Positions 25,552 through 35,519 of a stretch of 64,000 bases of DNA are shown in pieces (the first letter of the stretch is position 1; every line of letters begins with the position of its first letter). The position numbers and the translations under genes are program-made. Source of the stretch: an uncultured Psychrosphaera sp. (GTDB taxonomy: Bacteria > Pseudomonadota > Gammaproteobacteria > Enterobacterales > Alteromonadaceae); the NCBI RefSeq assembly GCF_947500655.1, contig NZ_CANMSK010000013.1, positions 51,763 to 115,762 of the forward strand, given 5' to 3'. A model generated the notes under the pieces. The model saw only the letters and a list, made by a program, of their open reading frames with translations. It had not been told where the DNA came from and did not search any database.

Positions 25552-28500
25552 TTACAAAGATGAATCACACTGGTAACTTAACAGCATAAGCTCACGCAAT
25601 GCCACTGAGAACTTAGCAAACTCATGGCTATCCGAGGTTTTAAACTCTGCTAACATTTGTTCCCAACGACCAATAATACCGTTAAATTCTGCTAACCAAT
25701 TATCAAACATGGCTTCATCATCATTACTGTCTTTATTAAATTTCAGTACTGCAGATGTTAATGCTCGTTGTTGCCAATCTAGCTCTTCACGATAACTAGC
25801 GCGGGCAAGTGCCTGCCAATGATTACCAACAGGCTGATTGGTGATCTGTTCTAAGAACCAATGTAAACCAAGTTTAGCGCCTAATCTAAAGTAAAGCTTA
25901 GTTACTAAGTCAACGTCTTTACCCATACTTTGAGCAACATCGGCAATATCCATTGCTGAGAATATAGAACTTAACTGTGCAACATAAGCAGCCGTTTCTT
26001 GTGGTGTACCTTCTTGTACATATTCATTTTCAGCATCTTTTAATAATGTAGACTCAGACTCAATTAAGTACTCAGGTAACTTAGTACTTAATCTATCGAA
26101 TGTCGCTTTGTAGAAACCAATAGTATCTTCTAAGCCTATCGCTTTATTTCTATGTCTTAAGAACCAACGAGCTGTACGACGAACGGTACGACGAACTTGA
26201 TGCAACATTTCTGTTTGCAATTGTGCTGGTATCTTATTATCTAGCGCTTCAATTTGAGACCAATATTTTGGCAAGTTATAAACATCTCGCGCCATCATGT
26301 AACAAGTAAGAATTTCTTCTACAGGAGCACCTGTTTCTTCTTTCATACGCTCAACAAAGTTTAAGCCCATATCATTGACAACTTCGTTAGCTAACTTAGT
26401 GGCGATGATCTCTTTACGTAATGGATGCTTTTGGATCTGTTCTTTATATTCTTGCTGTAATTTCGGCGGGAAAGCCTCAATTAACATGTTTAGGTAATAT
26501 GGGTTTTGATCAATTTCATCAGTAGCAAATTGTTCTTTTAATACCATTTTTCCATAAGCAACTAGTACAGCCAACTCAGGACGAGTAAAACCATGACCCG
26601 ATAATTGACGTTCGGCAATATCTTCATCCGACGGTAAAAATTCAATTTCACGGTCTAGCTTGCCACTTTTCTCAAGAGCATGAATAAAGCGAGTTTGTTC
26701 TTTTAACAGACTTGCGCCTTTAAGCTCAGTAACTGAGATAGTGTGAGTTTGACGGTAACAATCTTTTAATACAATTTCAGATACGTCATCTGTCATGTCA
26801 TACAATAATTGATCACGGTGTTTTTTGGTTAATTCACCTTCCGTCACTAACTGATTTAACAATATTTTAATGTTAACTTCGTTATCCGAGCAATCAACAC
26901 CACCTACGTTATCAACAAAGTCAGTATTAATACGACCACCGCTTAGAGCGTATTCTATACGACCTAATTGTGTAGCACCTAAGTTACCACCTTCACCAAA
27001 TACTTTGGCTTTTAGCTCACCACCATTAACACGAACTAAGTCCGTACCACGGTCGCCAACTTGTGCGTCAGTTTCTGATTTGGCTTTAATATATGTACCA
27101 ATGCCGCCGTTCCAGAACAGATCGACTTCCATGGTTAATAATCCACGGATCAATTCGTTTGGCGTCATGCTGGCTTTTTTAGTGCCCAACATTTTTTTCA
27201 TTTCTGGCGTTAAACTAATTGATTTAGCGCTGCGTAAGAAAATACCGCCACCTTTTGAAATTAGCTTAGCGTCATAGTCTTCCCAAGAAGAGCGTGGCAT
27301 ATCAAATAATCGACGACGCTCTGGAAATGACGTTGCAGAATCTGGCGTTGGGTCAATAAAGATGTGCATGTGGTTAAACGCACCTTGCAAACGAATGTGT
27401 TCAGATAACAACATACCGTTACCAAATACATCACCTGCCATGTCACCAACGGCAACACAAGTGAAGTCTGTAGTTTGACAGTTAATGCCCATTTCACGGA
27501 AATGACGTTTAACTGATTCCCATGCACCACGTGCGGTAATACCCATTTTTTTATGGTCGTAACCAACACTGCCGCCTGATGCAAATGCATCACCTAACCA
27601 GAAGTTATACTCTTCTGAAATAGCATTAGCGATATCTGAGAATGTCGCAGTGCCTTTATCGGCAGCAACAACTAAATAAGTATCATCTTCATCGTGGCGA
27701 ACCACATCTTTAGGTGGAACAACATCACCATGTACTATGTTGTCAGTTAAATCTAATAGGCCACGGATAAAAATTTTGTAACACTCTTGCCCTTCAGTGA
27801 AAAATGCATCACGTCCGCCTTCAGTTGGCATTTGCTTACAAACAAAACCACCTTTCGAACCGTTAGGGACGATTACTGTATTCTTAACTTGCTGTGCTTT
27901 AACCAGTCCAAGTACTTCAGTACGGAAGTCTTCCATACGGTCAGACCAACGTAATCCACCACGAGCCACTTTACCACCACGTAAATGCACGCCTTCGATA
28001 CGAGGGCTGTACACAAAAATTTCAAATTTAGGTTTAGGTAAAGGTACTTCTGGAATTAATGAAGGTAACAATTTAAATGATATGTATGGTTTGTCTGTCC
28101 CGTCTTTTGCCGGTTGGTAAAAGTTAGTACGTAACGTGGCGTCCATTAAAGTAACGTATAAACGAATGATACGGTCATCATCTAAGTTGCCAACATTGTC
28201 TAATTCAGCAAATAATTCTTCTTTGGACTTATCGTATTTTTTAACGCTATCTTTATTCGGCTTAAATTTATGCGTAAATAAAGTAACTAATTTCCCTGCA
28301 ATTTCAGGATAGCGGTCGAAAGTAGATTCGATATAACTTTGTGAGAAAGTCACACCAATTTGACGCATATATTTAGCATACGCACGGATAATCGACGCTT
28401 GGCGGCCACTTAACTTAGCGCCTAAGATCAAACGGTTAAACCCATCATTCTCTAATTTGTTATCCCACACTGCAGCGAAAGCGGTTTGGAATAACTTCTG

Positions 28501-30378
28501 AGTTTTTTCAAAGTCTGAGTTATCACCATTGGTTAATGTCATGGTGAAATCCATGATCCAATGTTCACCGGTTTCAGTATCTACCGCATAAGGCGTTTCA
28601 CCAATAACACGCAATCCAAAGTTTTCTAGGATCGGTAATACATCAGATAAATGGATTGGTTCATCTTTATGGAATAAGCTTAAACGAACTGCATTTTTTT
28701 CAACAGATTCTTGTGAACGATAAAACAGCATTTCTAGCTTATTATCGTCGTTTAACTTTTCTAAATAAGTGACATCAACCGTTGCCGTTGAAGGTAATAC
28801 CGCTTCTTTATAACTTCTTGGGAAAGATCGATTATAACGAGCCGCCAGCTCTTTACCTTTAGCGCCACCGAATGTTTTAGTTAACGCAGTTGCTAATCTG
28901 TCGTCCCATGTTTTTGCCGCTTCTATTAAGTTACTTTCAATTTCTTTCACGTTAATTTTAACATCCTGATTGTTAGCATGAACAATATAATGCGTTCTAG
29001 CTAAAGGAGACTCAGAAAAGTAAGTAGTGAATTCAACTTCACTATCACTGCCTATCGCGTTGTGTAATATTTCTTGTGTGTCTTTACGCAACTTAGTGTT
29101 GTAACGTTCCCGACGCACAAACACCATACAAGAATAGAAACGACCATAAGTATCTTTTCGAACGAATAACTTGGTCATATCGCGTTCTTGCATTTGCAAT
29201 ACGCCCATAGCGACTTCTTTTAAATGTTCTTCAGAGGCTTGAATTAATTCATCTCTTGGATACGTTTCTAGCACATTTAATAACGCTTTATAGCCATGTG
29301 TTTCTTTGGCAAATGAACTACTTTCAGTAATGCGATTTATTTTTTCATTTAACAGAGGAATGTCTTTAACACTTGAGTTATAAAAACTCGCAGCATAAAG
29401 GCCAACAAATCGATACTCACCAATTACATTGCCTTCATCATCTAATTTTTTAATACCAATGTAATCTAGATAAGCTGGACGATGTACTCGTGATTGTGCA
29501 TTCGTTTTAGTTAATACCAAGAAGTTACTTGATAATGCTTCAGTGCGGCCTGTATGAGACAACTCAGATAATAATCTGTCTGTGCTTGGTCTTTTTTTCA
29601 TTAAACCTAATGAGGTTTCATCTTTGCCTTTAACTAACGTATCACCTTTAACGGCAGATACCGTGTATTCACGATACCCCATAAGTGTGAAGTTATGATC
29701 CGCAATCCAATCTAAAAAGCTTAACGTAGTTTTTAGATTATCTTTATTAGCTGATTTTGATTGTTTAACTTCAGCAATACATTGAGCCAATTTATCTTGA
29801 ATAGGGATCCAGTCTTGTACAGCAATACTCACATCACCAAGGACTGACGCCAATTCTTTCACTAAACTGTTTAATTGTTTCTGGTCACTTTGGTGATCAA
29901 TTTCAATCAGAAATACAGTTTGATGATGGGTACTAGTGCCCGCTTTTAAATCAATAAATTCAGAAATTTCACCGTTTTTATCACGGTTAACTTTAACTGG
30001 AGTATGTAATAACAAATGAGGGGTAATCGATAAACGATTTAATGCCATTCGCACAGAATCGACTAAAAATGGTAAGTCATTAACCACAATCTGCACTATG
30101 GTATGCTCAGACTGCCAACCATTATCGCCAAGCTCAGGGTTAAATACTCGAATAATAGGTTTATCTTCAAATGCTTCATTAAAAGCATTAAATAAGCTAA
30201 GAGATGCGCCATATAAATCTACGTCAATTCGTCTATCTAAATCGTCTGGCGCTATGTTTTCAAACAAGCGAGAGGCAAATTCTTCGACCAACTGTTGACG
30301 TTTGGCGGGTAACTTCTCATTTATCAATTTGGCAACATTTTTAAGGATCACCGATGAGGAATTACGTAATAAAGCCAT
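25552..30378 (-). CDS. gdhB: Large NAD-specific glutamate dehydrogenase (L-GDH180 type)
   Basis: A 1608-residue enzyme that deaminates glutamate to 2-oxoglutarate with NAD. The length fits the 180-kDa class. The long N-terminal regulatory part contains ACT-like segments. The catalytic core includes GGKVARGGLRWSDRMEDFRTEVLG, KNTVIVPNGSKGGFVCK with the active-site Lys, GDMAGDVFGNGMLLSEHI, and KVFGEGGNLGATQLGRIEYA in the NAD-binding region. A long helical C-terminal region follows. It starts at an ATG with AAGGAAACAGGA upstream and is a single-gene unit with its own terminator. The gene symbol follows Pseudomonas usage. Confidence 0.95.
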   Translation of the reverse strand: MALLRNSSSVILKNVAKLINEKLPAKRQQLVEEFASRLFENIAPDDLDRRIDVDLYGASLSLFNAFNEAFEDKPIIRVFNPELGDNGWQSEHTIVQIVVNDLPFLVDSVRMALNRLSITPHLLLHTPVKVNRDKNGEISEFIDLKAGTSTHHQTVFLIEIDHQSDQKQLNSLVKELASVLGDVSIAVQDWIPIQDKLAQCIAEVKQSKSANKDNLKTTLSFLDWIADHNFTLMGYREYTVSAVKGDTLVKGKDETSLGLMKKRPSTDRLLSELSHTGRTEALSSNFLVLTKTNAQSRVHRPAYLDYIGIKKLDDEGNVIGEYRFVGLYAASFYNSSVKDIPLLNEKINRITESSSFAKETHGYKALLNVLETYPRDELIQASEEHLKEVAMGVLQMQERDMTKLFVRKDTYGRFYSCMVFVRRERYNTKLRKDTQEILHNAIGSDSEVEFTTYFSESPLARTHYIVHANNQDVKINVKEIESNLIEAAKTWDDRLATALTKTFGGAKGKELAARYNRSFPRSYKEAVLPSTATVDVTYLEKLNDDNKLEMLFYRSQESVEKNAVRLSLFHKDEPIHLSDVLPILENFGLRVIGETPYAVDTETGEHWIMDFTMTLTNGDNSDFEKTQKLFQTAFAAVWDNKLENDGFNRLILGAKLSGRQASIIRAYAKYMRQIGVTFSQSYIESTFDRYPEIAGKLVTLFTHKFKPNKDSVKKYDKSKEELFAELDNVGNLDDDRIIRLYVTLMDATLRTNFYQPAKDGTDKPYISFKLLPSLIPEVPLPKPKFEIFVYSPRIEGVHLRGGKVARGGLRWSDRMEDFRTEVLGLVKAQQVKNTVIVPNGSKGGFVCKQMPTEGGRDAFFTEGQECYKIFIRGLLDLTDNIVHGDVVPPKDVVRHDEDDTYLVVAADKGTATFSDIANAISEEYNFWLGDAFASGGSVGYDHKKMGITARGAWESVKRHFREMGINCQTTDFTCVAVGDMAGDVFGNGMLLSEHIRLQGAFNHMHIFIDPTPDSATSFPERRRLFDMPRSSWEDYDAKLISKGGGIFLRSAKSISLTPEMKKMLGTKKASMTPNELIRGLLTMEVDLFWNGGIGTYIKAKSETDAQVGDRGTDLVRVNGGELKAKVFGEGGNLGATQLGRIEYALSGGRINTDFVDNVGGVDCSDNEVNIKILLNQLVTEGELTKKHRDQLLYDMTDDVSEIVLKDCYRQTHTISVTELKGASLLKEQTRFIHALEKSGKLDREIEFLPSDEDIAERQLSGHGFTRPELAVLVAYGKMVLKEQFATDEIDQNPYYLNMLIEAFPPKLQQEYKEQIQKHPLRKEIIATKLANEVVNDMGLNFVERMKEETGAPVEEILTCYMMARDVYNLPKYWSQIEALDNKIPAQLQTEMLHQVRRTVRRTARWFLRHRNKAIGLEDTIGFYKATFDRLSTKLPEYLIESESTLLKDAENEYVQEGTPQETAAYVAQLSSIFSAMDIADVAQSMGKDVDLVTKLYFRLGAKLGLHWFLEQITNQPVGNHWQALARASYREELDWQQRALTSAVLKFNKDSNDDEAMFDNWLAEFNGIIGRWEQMLAEFKTSDSHEFAKFSVALRELMLLSYQCDSSL

Positions 30379-30586
30379 TCCTGTTTCCTTTTTAATTATA
30401 CATTTAGGATTATATATTGATTTGACGGGTATATTTTATATAAACAACCTATAAGTCTGTTCATATAAACAATTGCATTTAGTTTAGACCTATTTTGAAA
30501 TTTAGAGAAGTAGATTATAACTGGTAGTAACACTAAAGAATTCAAGAGATTAGTTAAAAAGGAAAAGATATGCAGGGACTTTTAAT

Positions 30587-30613
30587 AAAAAAGCGGCTTA
30601 AGGCCGCTTTTTT
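30587..30613. terminator. Bidirectional terminator
   Basis: AAAAAAGCGGC-TTAAG-GCCGCTTTTTT: a symmetric hairpin with an A run before it and a T run after it, 60 nt beyond the stop of the RND-type exporter gene. Confidence 0.85.
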
Positions 30614-30672
30614 ATATATTTATTCATAAATAATTCAGTTAAAGATAATTGAATTATTTATATTTTCACTGT

Positions 30673-32994
30673 CTATTTTTCTTTACGCCAAAGGACAGAT
30701 GCTAGAGCTGGCAAGATAATTACCGCACCCAGCATGTTCACCAAGAACATAAAGGTTAATAACACGCCCATATCGACTTGGAATTTCAGCGCTGAGAATG
30801 CCCAAGTACTTACGCCTATAGCTAACGTAAGACCGGTAAATAATACCGCACTACCACGTTCTTTAAGGGCTAAGAAGTAACTATGGGTAAGCGTATTACC
30901 TTTTCTTAATTCACCTATCATAGTAGATAGAATATAAATCCCGTAATCCACGCCAATACCAACACCTAATGCGATAACTGGCATAGTTGAAACCGTAAGA
31001 CCAATTTCCAAGTAGGTCATTAATGCTTGAGCTAATGTTGATACCACAAACAAAGGAAGAACAACTGCGATAGTGGCTTTCACTGAGCGGAAGCTAATTA
31101 AACATAAAATGATAACCGCGCCATAAACATACCAAAGCATTGGTACTTGAGCCGCTTCAACCGCTTCATTTGTTGCCGCCATAACGCCTGCAGCGCCAGA
31201 AGCTAGTAAGAACTTAACTTGGTCGGTTTCCATCTCGGCTTTTGCCGCTTTAACTGATGAAATTACACGTTCTATAGTCTCAGCTTTATGATCTTCCAAA
31301 AACAATATAATTGGCATCACGCTACAGTTACGATTTAACAAACCAGTACTTGTTTCAATGCGAGCAGTAGATTGAACTAAAGAAGAACTATTACGTGGCA
31401 GCGAACGCCATTTTAAGTTGCCTTCGTTATAACCTGTGTTAACTACTTTTGCTACCGAAGACAAACTAATGGCCGACTGAACACCTTCAACGTTGCTTAA
31501 ACGCCACTGGAATTGGTCAATCAAGTCCATTGTTGCATGACTTGTACAGTCATAAGCGATGTCATCGTCTAAGTTGTCATCATGTATTTCGACAATGACT
31601 TTTAAGATATCCGTTGATATAGCGTATCTGTCAGTAATTAAAAATGTATCTTGGTTATAACGACTGTCTTCATGTAAAGATGGTGCGCCCGCTTTCATGT
31701 CACCAATTTTCATTTCTTGGCTTTTCATCCAACCAAAACCATACAACAAAGCAGTGATCACTAAAATGATTAATGCATTTTTAGGTTTGGTTACCCGAGA
31801 CATTTTCTCCCATAAATGATCATGAGAGTCTGCTGGTAATGCTTTAAAGCGTTTGTCAAAGTCTATATATGAAGCTAATACAGGCATTAAGAATAAGTTA
31901 GTGAAAATAATAACCGCCACACCTAAACTTGCTGTAATTGCTAACTCTTTAATAATACCAATATCGATTGTTAGTAATGTTAAGAAACCAACAGTATCCG
32001 ACATTAATGCAATTCCACCTGGAATTAACAAGGTACAGAAACTGGCACTACAAGCTTGTTTTGCAGTAAAGCCTTCATGCACACGTTTACCAATAGAATT
32101 GATCATTTGTACGCCATGGCTCACACCAATAGCAAAAACTAAAAACGGTACCAAAATAGACATAGGATCTAAACCAAAGCCTAAGCTATTTAACATACCT
32201 AGCTGCCATATTACCGCCATAATAGAACAAGCAATTGGCAAGATAGTTAATACGGTTGAGCGGATAAATATCCAAACCATTAATGCAGTAATAACAATCG
32301 CAACGGCAAAAAACAGAACTACGTCTTTAGCACCCGATGCAACATCACCGATCATTTTAGCAAAACCAATTATATGGATTGATATTTGGTCGTTTTCAAA
32401 TTTTTCTCTAACTTCAGTCTCTAATTGTTGAGCTAACGCTATGCTATCTAGTTTTTCGCCAGTTTCTGGATTAGTTTCTAATAATTGGCTAGATACCATG
32501 GCACACGAATAATCGTCTGCAACCATACGACCGATAAGGCCGGCTTTTTCAATATTCTGTTTTACTTTCTGTAACCCGGCTTTATCTGCATTGAAATCAG
32601 CAGGAATAACCGGTCCTCCTGCGAACCCATCTTCTACAACTTCAATAAAACGAGTTGATGGAGAATATAACGAAGACACTAATGTGCGGTTTACGCCTGG
32701 GATGAAGAATAATTGATCGTGGACTGATTTAAGCGCTTCAAAAAATTCTGGGTTAAATATATCGCCATTTTTGTCACATACCGATATGTAGATGGAGTTT
32801 GCACCACCAAAGTCATCGCTGTGTTTAACATACGTTTTCATGTATTCATGATTAAGCGGTATGTTTTTATTAAAAGAAGCATCTAGATGAATATTAGACG
32901 CTTGATAACCTAAAACCAAAGTGATCGCGGTAAATACACCTATCACTAAGGCACGTTGTTTGAATAAGAACTTCTCTAAACTTTTTACAAACAT
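30673..32994 (-). CDS. MMPL/RND-superfamily exporter
   Basis: A 773-residue inner-membrane protein with the duplicated RND layout: helix 1 (ALVIGVFTAITLVLGYQA), a periplasmic loop, five helices, a second periplasmic loop, six more helices. GLDPMSILVPFLVFAIGVSHG and VIALGVGIGVDYGIYIL are the paired TM4/TM10-type segments that carry acidic residues in RND pumps. It is shorter than tripartite drug pumps (about 1050) and resembles the MMPL/HpnN-type lipid or hydrophobe exporters. It lies 4 nt after the YCF48-like gene, in a cluster with DUF1329 and DUF1302 genes, and is probably one part of an envelope-spanning system. The substrate is unknown. Confidence 0.85.
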   Translation of the reverse strand: MFVKSLEKFLFKQRALVIGVFTAITLVLGYQASNIHLDASFNKNIPLNHEYMKTYVKHSDDFGGANSIYISVCDKNGDIFNPEFFEALKSVHDQLFFIPGVNRTLVSSLYSPSTRFIEVVEDGFAGGPVIPADFNADKAGLQKVKQNIEKAGLIGRMVADDYSCAMVSSQLLETNPETGEKLDSIALAQQLETEVREKFENDQISIHIIGFAKMIGDVASGAKDVVLFFAVAIVITALMVWIFIRSTVLTILPIACSIMAVIWQLGMLNSLGFGLDPMSILVPFLVFAIGVSHGVQMINSIGKRVHEGFTAKQACSASFCTLLIPGGIALMSDTVGFLTLLTIDIGIIKELAITASLGVAVIIFTNLFLMPVLASYIDFDKRFKALPADSHDHLWEKMSRVTKPKNALIILVITALLYGFGWMKSQEMKIGDMKAGAPSLHEDSRYNQDTFLITDRYAISTDILKVIVEIHDDNLDDDIAYDCTSHATMDLIDQFQWRLSNVEGVQSAISLSSVAKVVNTGYNEGNLKWRSLPRNSSSLVQSTARIETSTGLLNRNCSVMPIILFLEDHKAETIERVISSVKAAKAEMETDQVKFLLASGAAGVMAATNEAVEAAQVPMLWYVYGAVIILCLISFRSVKATIAVVLPLFVVSTLAQALMTYLEIGLTVSTMPVIALGVGIGVDYGIYILSTMIGELRKGNTLTHSYFLALKERGSAVLFTGLTLAIGVSTWAFSALKFQVDMGVLLTFMFLVNMLGAVIILPALASVLWRKEK

Positions 32995-32998
32995 CTAT

Positions 32999-34039
32999 TT
33001 AATCTCTTGCTTTATTTGAAGTAAATTCGCTTAACGCGATTTTTTTAATACCAGCTTCAGTTGCTAAGTATAAGAACCCATTAAATACCACTCCAGACAT
33101 TACCGCTTTACCGTCATCGATTACATAATCGTTAATATCTGTGTTATTTGAGGTATAAAAAATATTGCCTGAATTAGCAAAGAAATACGTTACATCATTG
33201 TAGTGATAGGCAGAATTAATCGTTGCTTTCACATCAGTATCTAATGCTTGCCAAGAGTCGCCTTGGTCTTCACTTTTAAATAGGTTGCCACGTAGACCAG
33301 CTAAAAACTGAATATTATCTACGTCAATGATAGAGAAGTAAGAACCAAAGTAATCAGTTTCGACAATCTCCCAGTCTTGGCCATTTTTATCACTTTTAGC
33401 TAAAAAGCCTGCTTCACCGGCAATGAATAATTGCTCACCAATCACATTAATATTATTAAAGTGAGGCAACATAAATTGCTTCTCTTCTTGGTAAACATCG
33501 GGCTCAAACTCTTTAAGATCGTTTAAATACAAGCGGTCATCTTCAATTAACAACTCATCTTGAAAAGAGTCCTGCCAAGTCTCACCGCTGTCAGGTGATT
33601 CTAAAAATAAACCATAAGCACCAACGGCAATAACATTGTCGCCAATTACTTTTACATCTAGTAAAGGTTTATCAAGCTCAGGTTGATAATTTGACACGGT
33701 CCAGTTGAAACCGCCATCCGTTGTTTTTAATAAAGTTGCATCATGGCCAGTTGCAAAACCGACTTTATCATTCTTAAAGTCTACAGATGTTAATAATACA
33801 TTAACTGGAACATTAGCTTGCTGCCATTGCTCCCCGTCAGTTGAAAGTAAAATATGTCCGCGTTCACCTACAGCAATTAAATTTGTGCCGGCGACTGTAA
33901 TATCAATCAAGAGCTTTTCTTGGGCTAATTTTGACTGAATTGCGGCGACAGGTGATTGTGCTGTGACTGAAAAGGCAGAACAAACTACAAGTGTATAAAA
34001 CACATTTTTAATCATTTTTTTCAACATAGGTGACTTCAT
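32999..34039 (-). CDS. YCF48-like/BNR beta-propeller periplasmic protein
   Basis: 346 residues with a signal peptide (KNVFYTLVVCSAFSVTAQS). The rest is a series of propeller blades: HILLSTDGEQWQQA, ATLLKTTDGGFNWTV, LFLESPDSGETWQDS, GFLAKSDKNGQDWEI and NLFKSEDQGDSWQAL are Asp-box-like turns (SxDxGxxW) at roughly 45-residue spacing. YCF48 proteins assist photosystem II assembly in phototrophs, but in heterotrophic proteobacteria homologues occur beside RND exporters, as here. The gene is translationally close to the exporter (4 nt). A role as periplasmic assembly factor or adaptor is inference. Confidence 0.85.
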   Translation of the reverse strand: MKSPMLKKMIKNVFYTLVVCSAFSVTAQSPVAAIQSKLAQEKLLIDITVAGTNLIAVGERGHILLSTDGEQWQQANVPVNVLLTSVDFKNDKVGFATGHDATLLKTTDGGFNWTVSNYQPELDKPLLDVKVIGDNVIAVGAYGLFLESPDSGETWQDSFQDELLIEDDRLYLNDLKEFEPDVYQEEKQFMLPHFNNINVIGEQLFIAGEAGFLAKSDKNGQDWEIVETDYFGSYFSIIDVDNIQFLAGLRGNLFKSEDQGDSWQALDTDVKATINSAYHYNDVTYFFANSGNIFYTSNNTDINDYVIDDGKAVMSGVVFNGFLYLATEAGIKKIALSEFTSNKARD

Positions 34040-34100
34040 AGATAAAATTACTTTTGATAAATAGATATGGATAAAAGAGGTTTAGGAGTTAAGAACAAAT

Positions 34101-34127
34101 AAAAACGGTTGGCAGAACCAACCGTCT
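34101..34127 (-). terminator. Terminator-like hairpin inside the envelope cluster
   Basis: Stem ACGGTTGG/CCAACCGT, loop 5 nt, followed on the minus strand by TTTTT. It lies between the DUF1329 stop (34143) and the YCF48-like start (34039), so it may lower expression of the exporter pair relative to the two outer-envelope genes. Confidence 0.7.
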
Positions 34128-34142
34128 TTTATAACAAAGTAG

Positions 34143-35504
34143 TTATCTACCTTCACGCCTTAATGCCGCTGGAGTATATAAACGATCTTGTTGCTCAGTT
34201 TGGAAGTCATACATATCTTCCTGATTATCTAAACCAATCGCTATATAACGACGTGAGTCTAAATCGTAATAAGCTTCTAATGTTGTCCAATGCGTAGGAA
34301 CTTCGTAGTAGTTAATACCATAAGCAACAGCTACACGATATAACTCATCACGGTTATCGTACATATCGGCTATAGAAACCTGCCAGCTATCTTCATCAAT
34401 GTAAAATACACGTTTTTTATAAACATGGCTAATACCATCTTTCAAGTTAGCTTCAACTACCCAGACTCTGTGTTTTTCCCAACGAACAACATCAGTTGCT
34501 ATATGGCCAGGTTTGATAATATCATCGTATTGTAACGAATTACTATGTAGTTTGTAGCTGTTATAAGGAATTAATACTTCTTTTTTACCTTTTAATGTCC
34601 AAGTGTAACGATCTGGAGCACCGTTATACATGTCAAAATCATCGGTTGTACGTAAACCATCAGACGCTGATCCTGGTGCATCATATGCAACATTTGGTGC
34701 ACGACGAACACGACGTTGTCCTGAGTTATAAGTCCAAGCTTGACGAGGTTGCTTAACTTGGTCCATAGTTTCATGAACTAACAAGGCTGTACCAGCAAGA
34801 CGAGCAGGCTCGGTAATTTTTTGTTTAAAGCGGAATAAGATATTACTTTCTTCTAACGCTTTAGCCGTTGCATCTTTTTTAGAGTAATCAATTGCGATTG
34901 ACTCCTCAAAACCAATGTACGTATAGTCACCATCAGCAGTTGGCACTGCTTGCCCACCATGACGAATGGCTGAAGCACCACGGAAACGTAAAATATGGTT
35001 CCATATTACTTCCAGACCATTAGCAGGTACTGGAAATGGAGCACCAATTGCCGCATTTTTAATACCATTACCATTTTGTACTAATTCTGTGTTAGTCGCA
35101 TTGGTAGCAGTCGCATCATAAACATACTTTGGGTATGACGCAGTACGACGGCTTTGATAAACGTCTAACTTATAAGTATCAGGGTATGTTGCAAGCATTT
35201 TGCTTACCCCTGGTGTTAATAAGTCTTTGTATTGTGCTTTATTAGCGTTAGTAACTGTATAAAGAACTTTATCAGCAGAGAATGGGTCTGGGTGATGCAT
35301 ACCCACTTTATAACCAGCAGGTGGTGTTGTAATACCACCGTTCCATGCTGGTATTGAACCATCTGCATTTGCAGCTCTTACCGCGCCCATTGGCGTTAAT
35401 TCGCCTTTTAATTTGGCCGCATCTGCTGAACTAATTTTTGCGCTCGCGCCTACTGATGCTAATGCAAAAGTTAAAGCTGAGGTCAATAAGGTTATCTTTT
35501 TCAT
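34143..35504 (-). CDS. DUF1329 protein (LolB-like fold family)
   Basis: 453 residues with a signal peptide (KKITLLTSALTFALASVGASA). The mature N-terminus shows the DUF1329 hallmark AAKLKGELTPMGAVRAANADG and IPAWNGGIT. Later come RRAPNVAYDAPG, RYTWTLKGKKEVLIPYNSYKL, RVWVVEANLK and DEDSWQVSIADMYDNRDEL. DUF1329 proteins are thought to resemble LolA/LolB lipid-binding half-barrels, which suggests a periplasmic or outer-membrane-facing carrier. It is 15 nt downstream of the DUF1302 gene, the usual partner. Biochemical role not established. Confidence 0.88.
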   Translation of the reverse strand: MKKITLLTSALTFALASVGASAKISSADAAKLKGELTPMGAVRAANADGSIPAWNGGITTPPAGYKVGMHHPDPFSADKVLYTVTNANKAQYKDLLTPGVSKMLATYPDTYKLDVYQSRRTASYPKYVYDATATNATNTELVQNGNGIKNAAIGAPFPVPANGLEVIWNHILRFRGASAIRHGGQAVPTADGDYTYIGFEESIAIDYSKKDATAKALEESNILFRFKQKITEPARLAGTALLVHETMDQVKQPRQAWTYNSGQRRVRRAPNVAYDAPGSASDGLRTTDDFDMYNGAPDRYTWTLKGKKEVLIPYNSYKLHSNSLQYDDIIKPGHIATDVVRWEKHRVWVVEANLKDGISHVYKKRVFYIDEDSWQVSIADMYDNRDELYRVAVAYGINYYEVPTHWTTLEAYYDLDSRRYIAIGLDNQEDMYDFQTEQQDRLYTPAALRREGR

Positions 35505-35519
35505 AGTAAGTAATATCCC

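Noticed and set aside
27261..28120. Open frames of 107-135 codons within the glutamate dehydrogenase gene
   Set aside because: They are shadows of the 1608-residue coding frame, which has clear catalytic motifs throughout.
31853..32431. 192-codon plus-strand frame opposite the RND exporter
   Set aside because: It is antisense to a conserved membrane protein, is rich in Ile, Thr, Lys and Asn as expected from reversed codons, and lacks a start signal.
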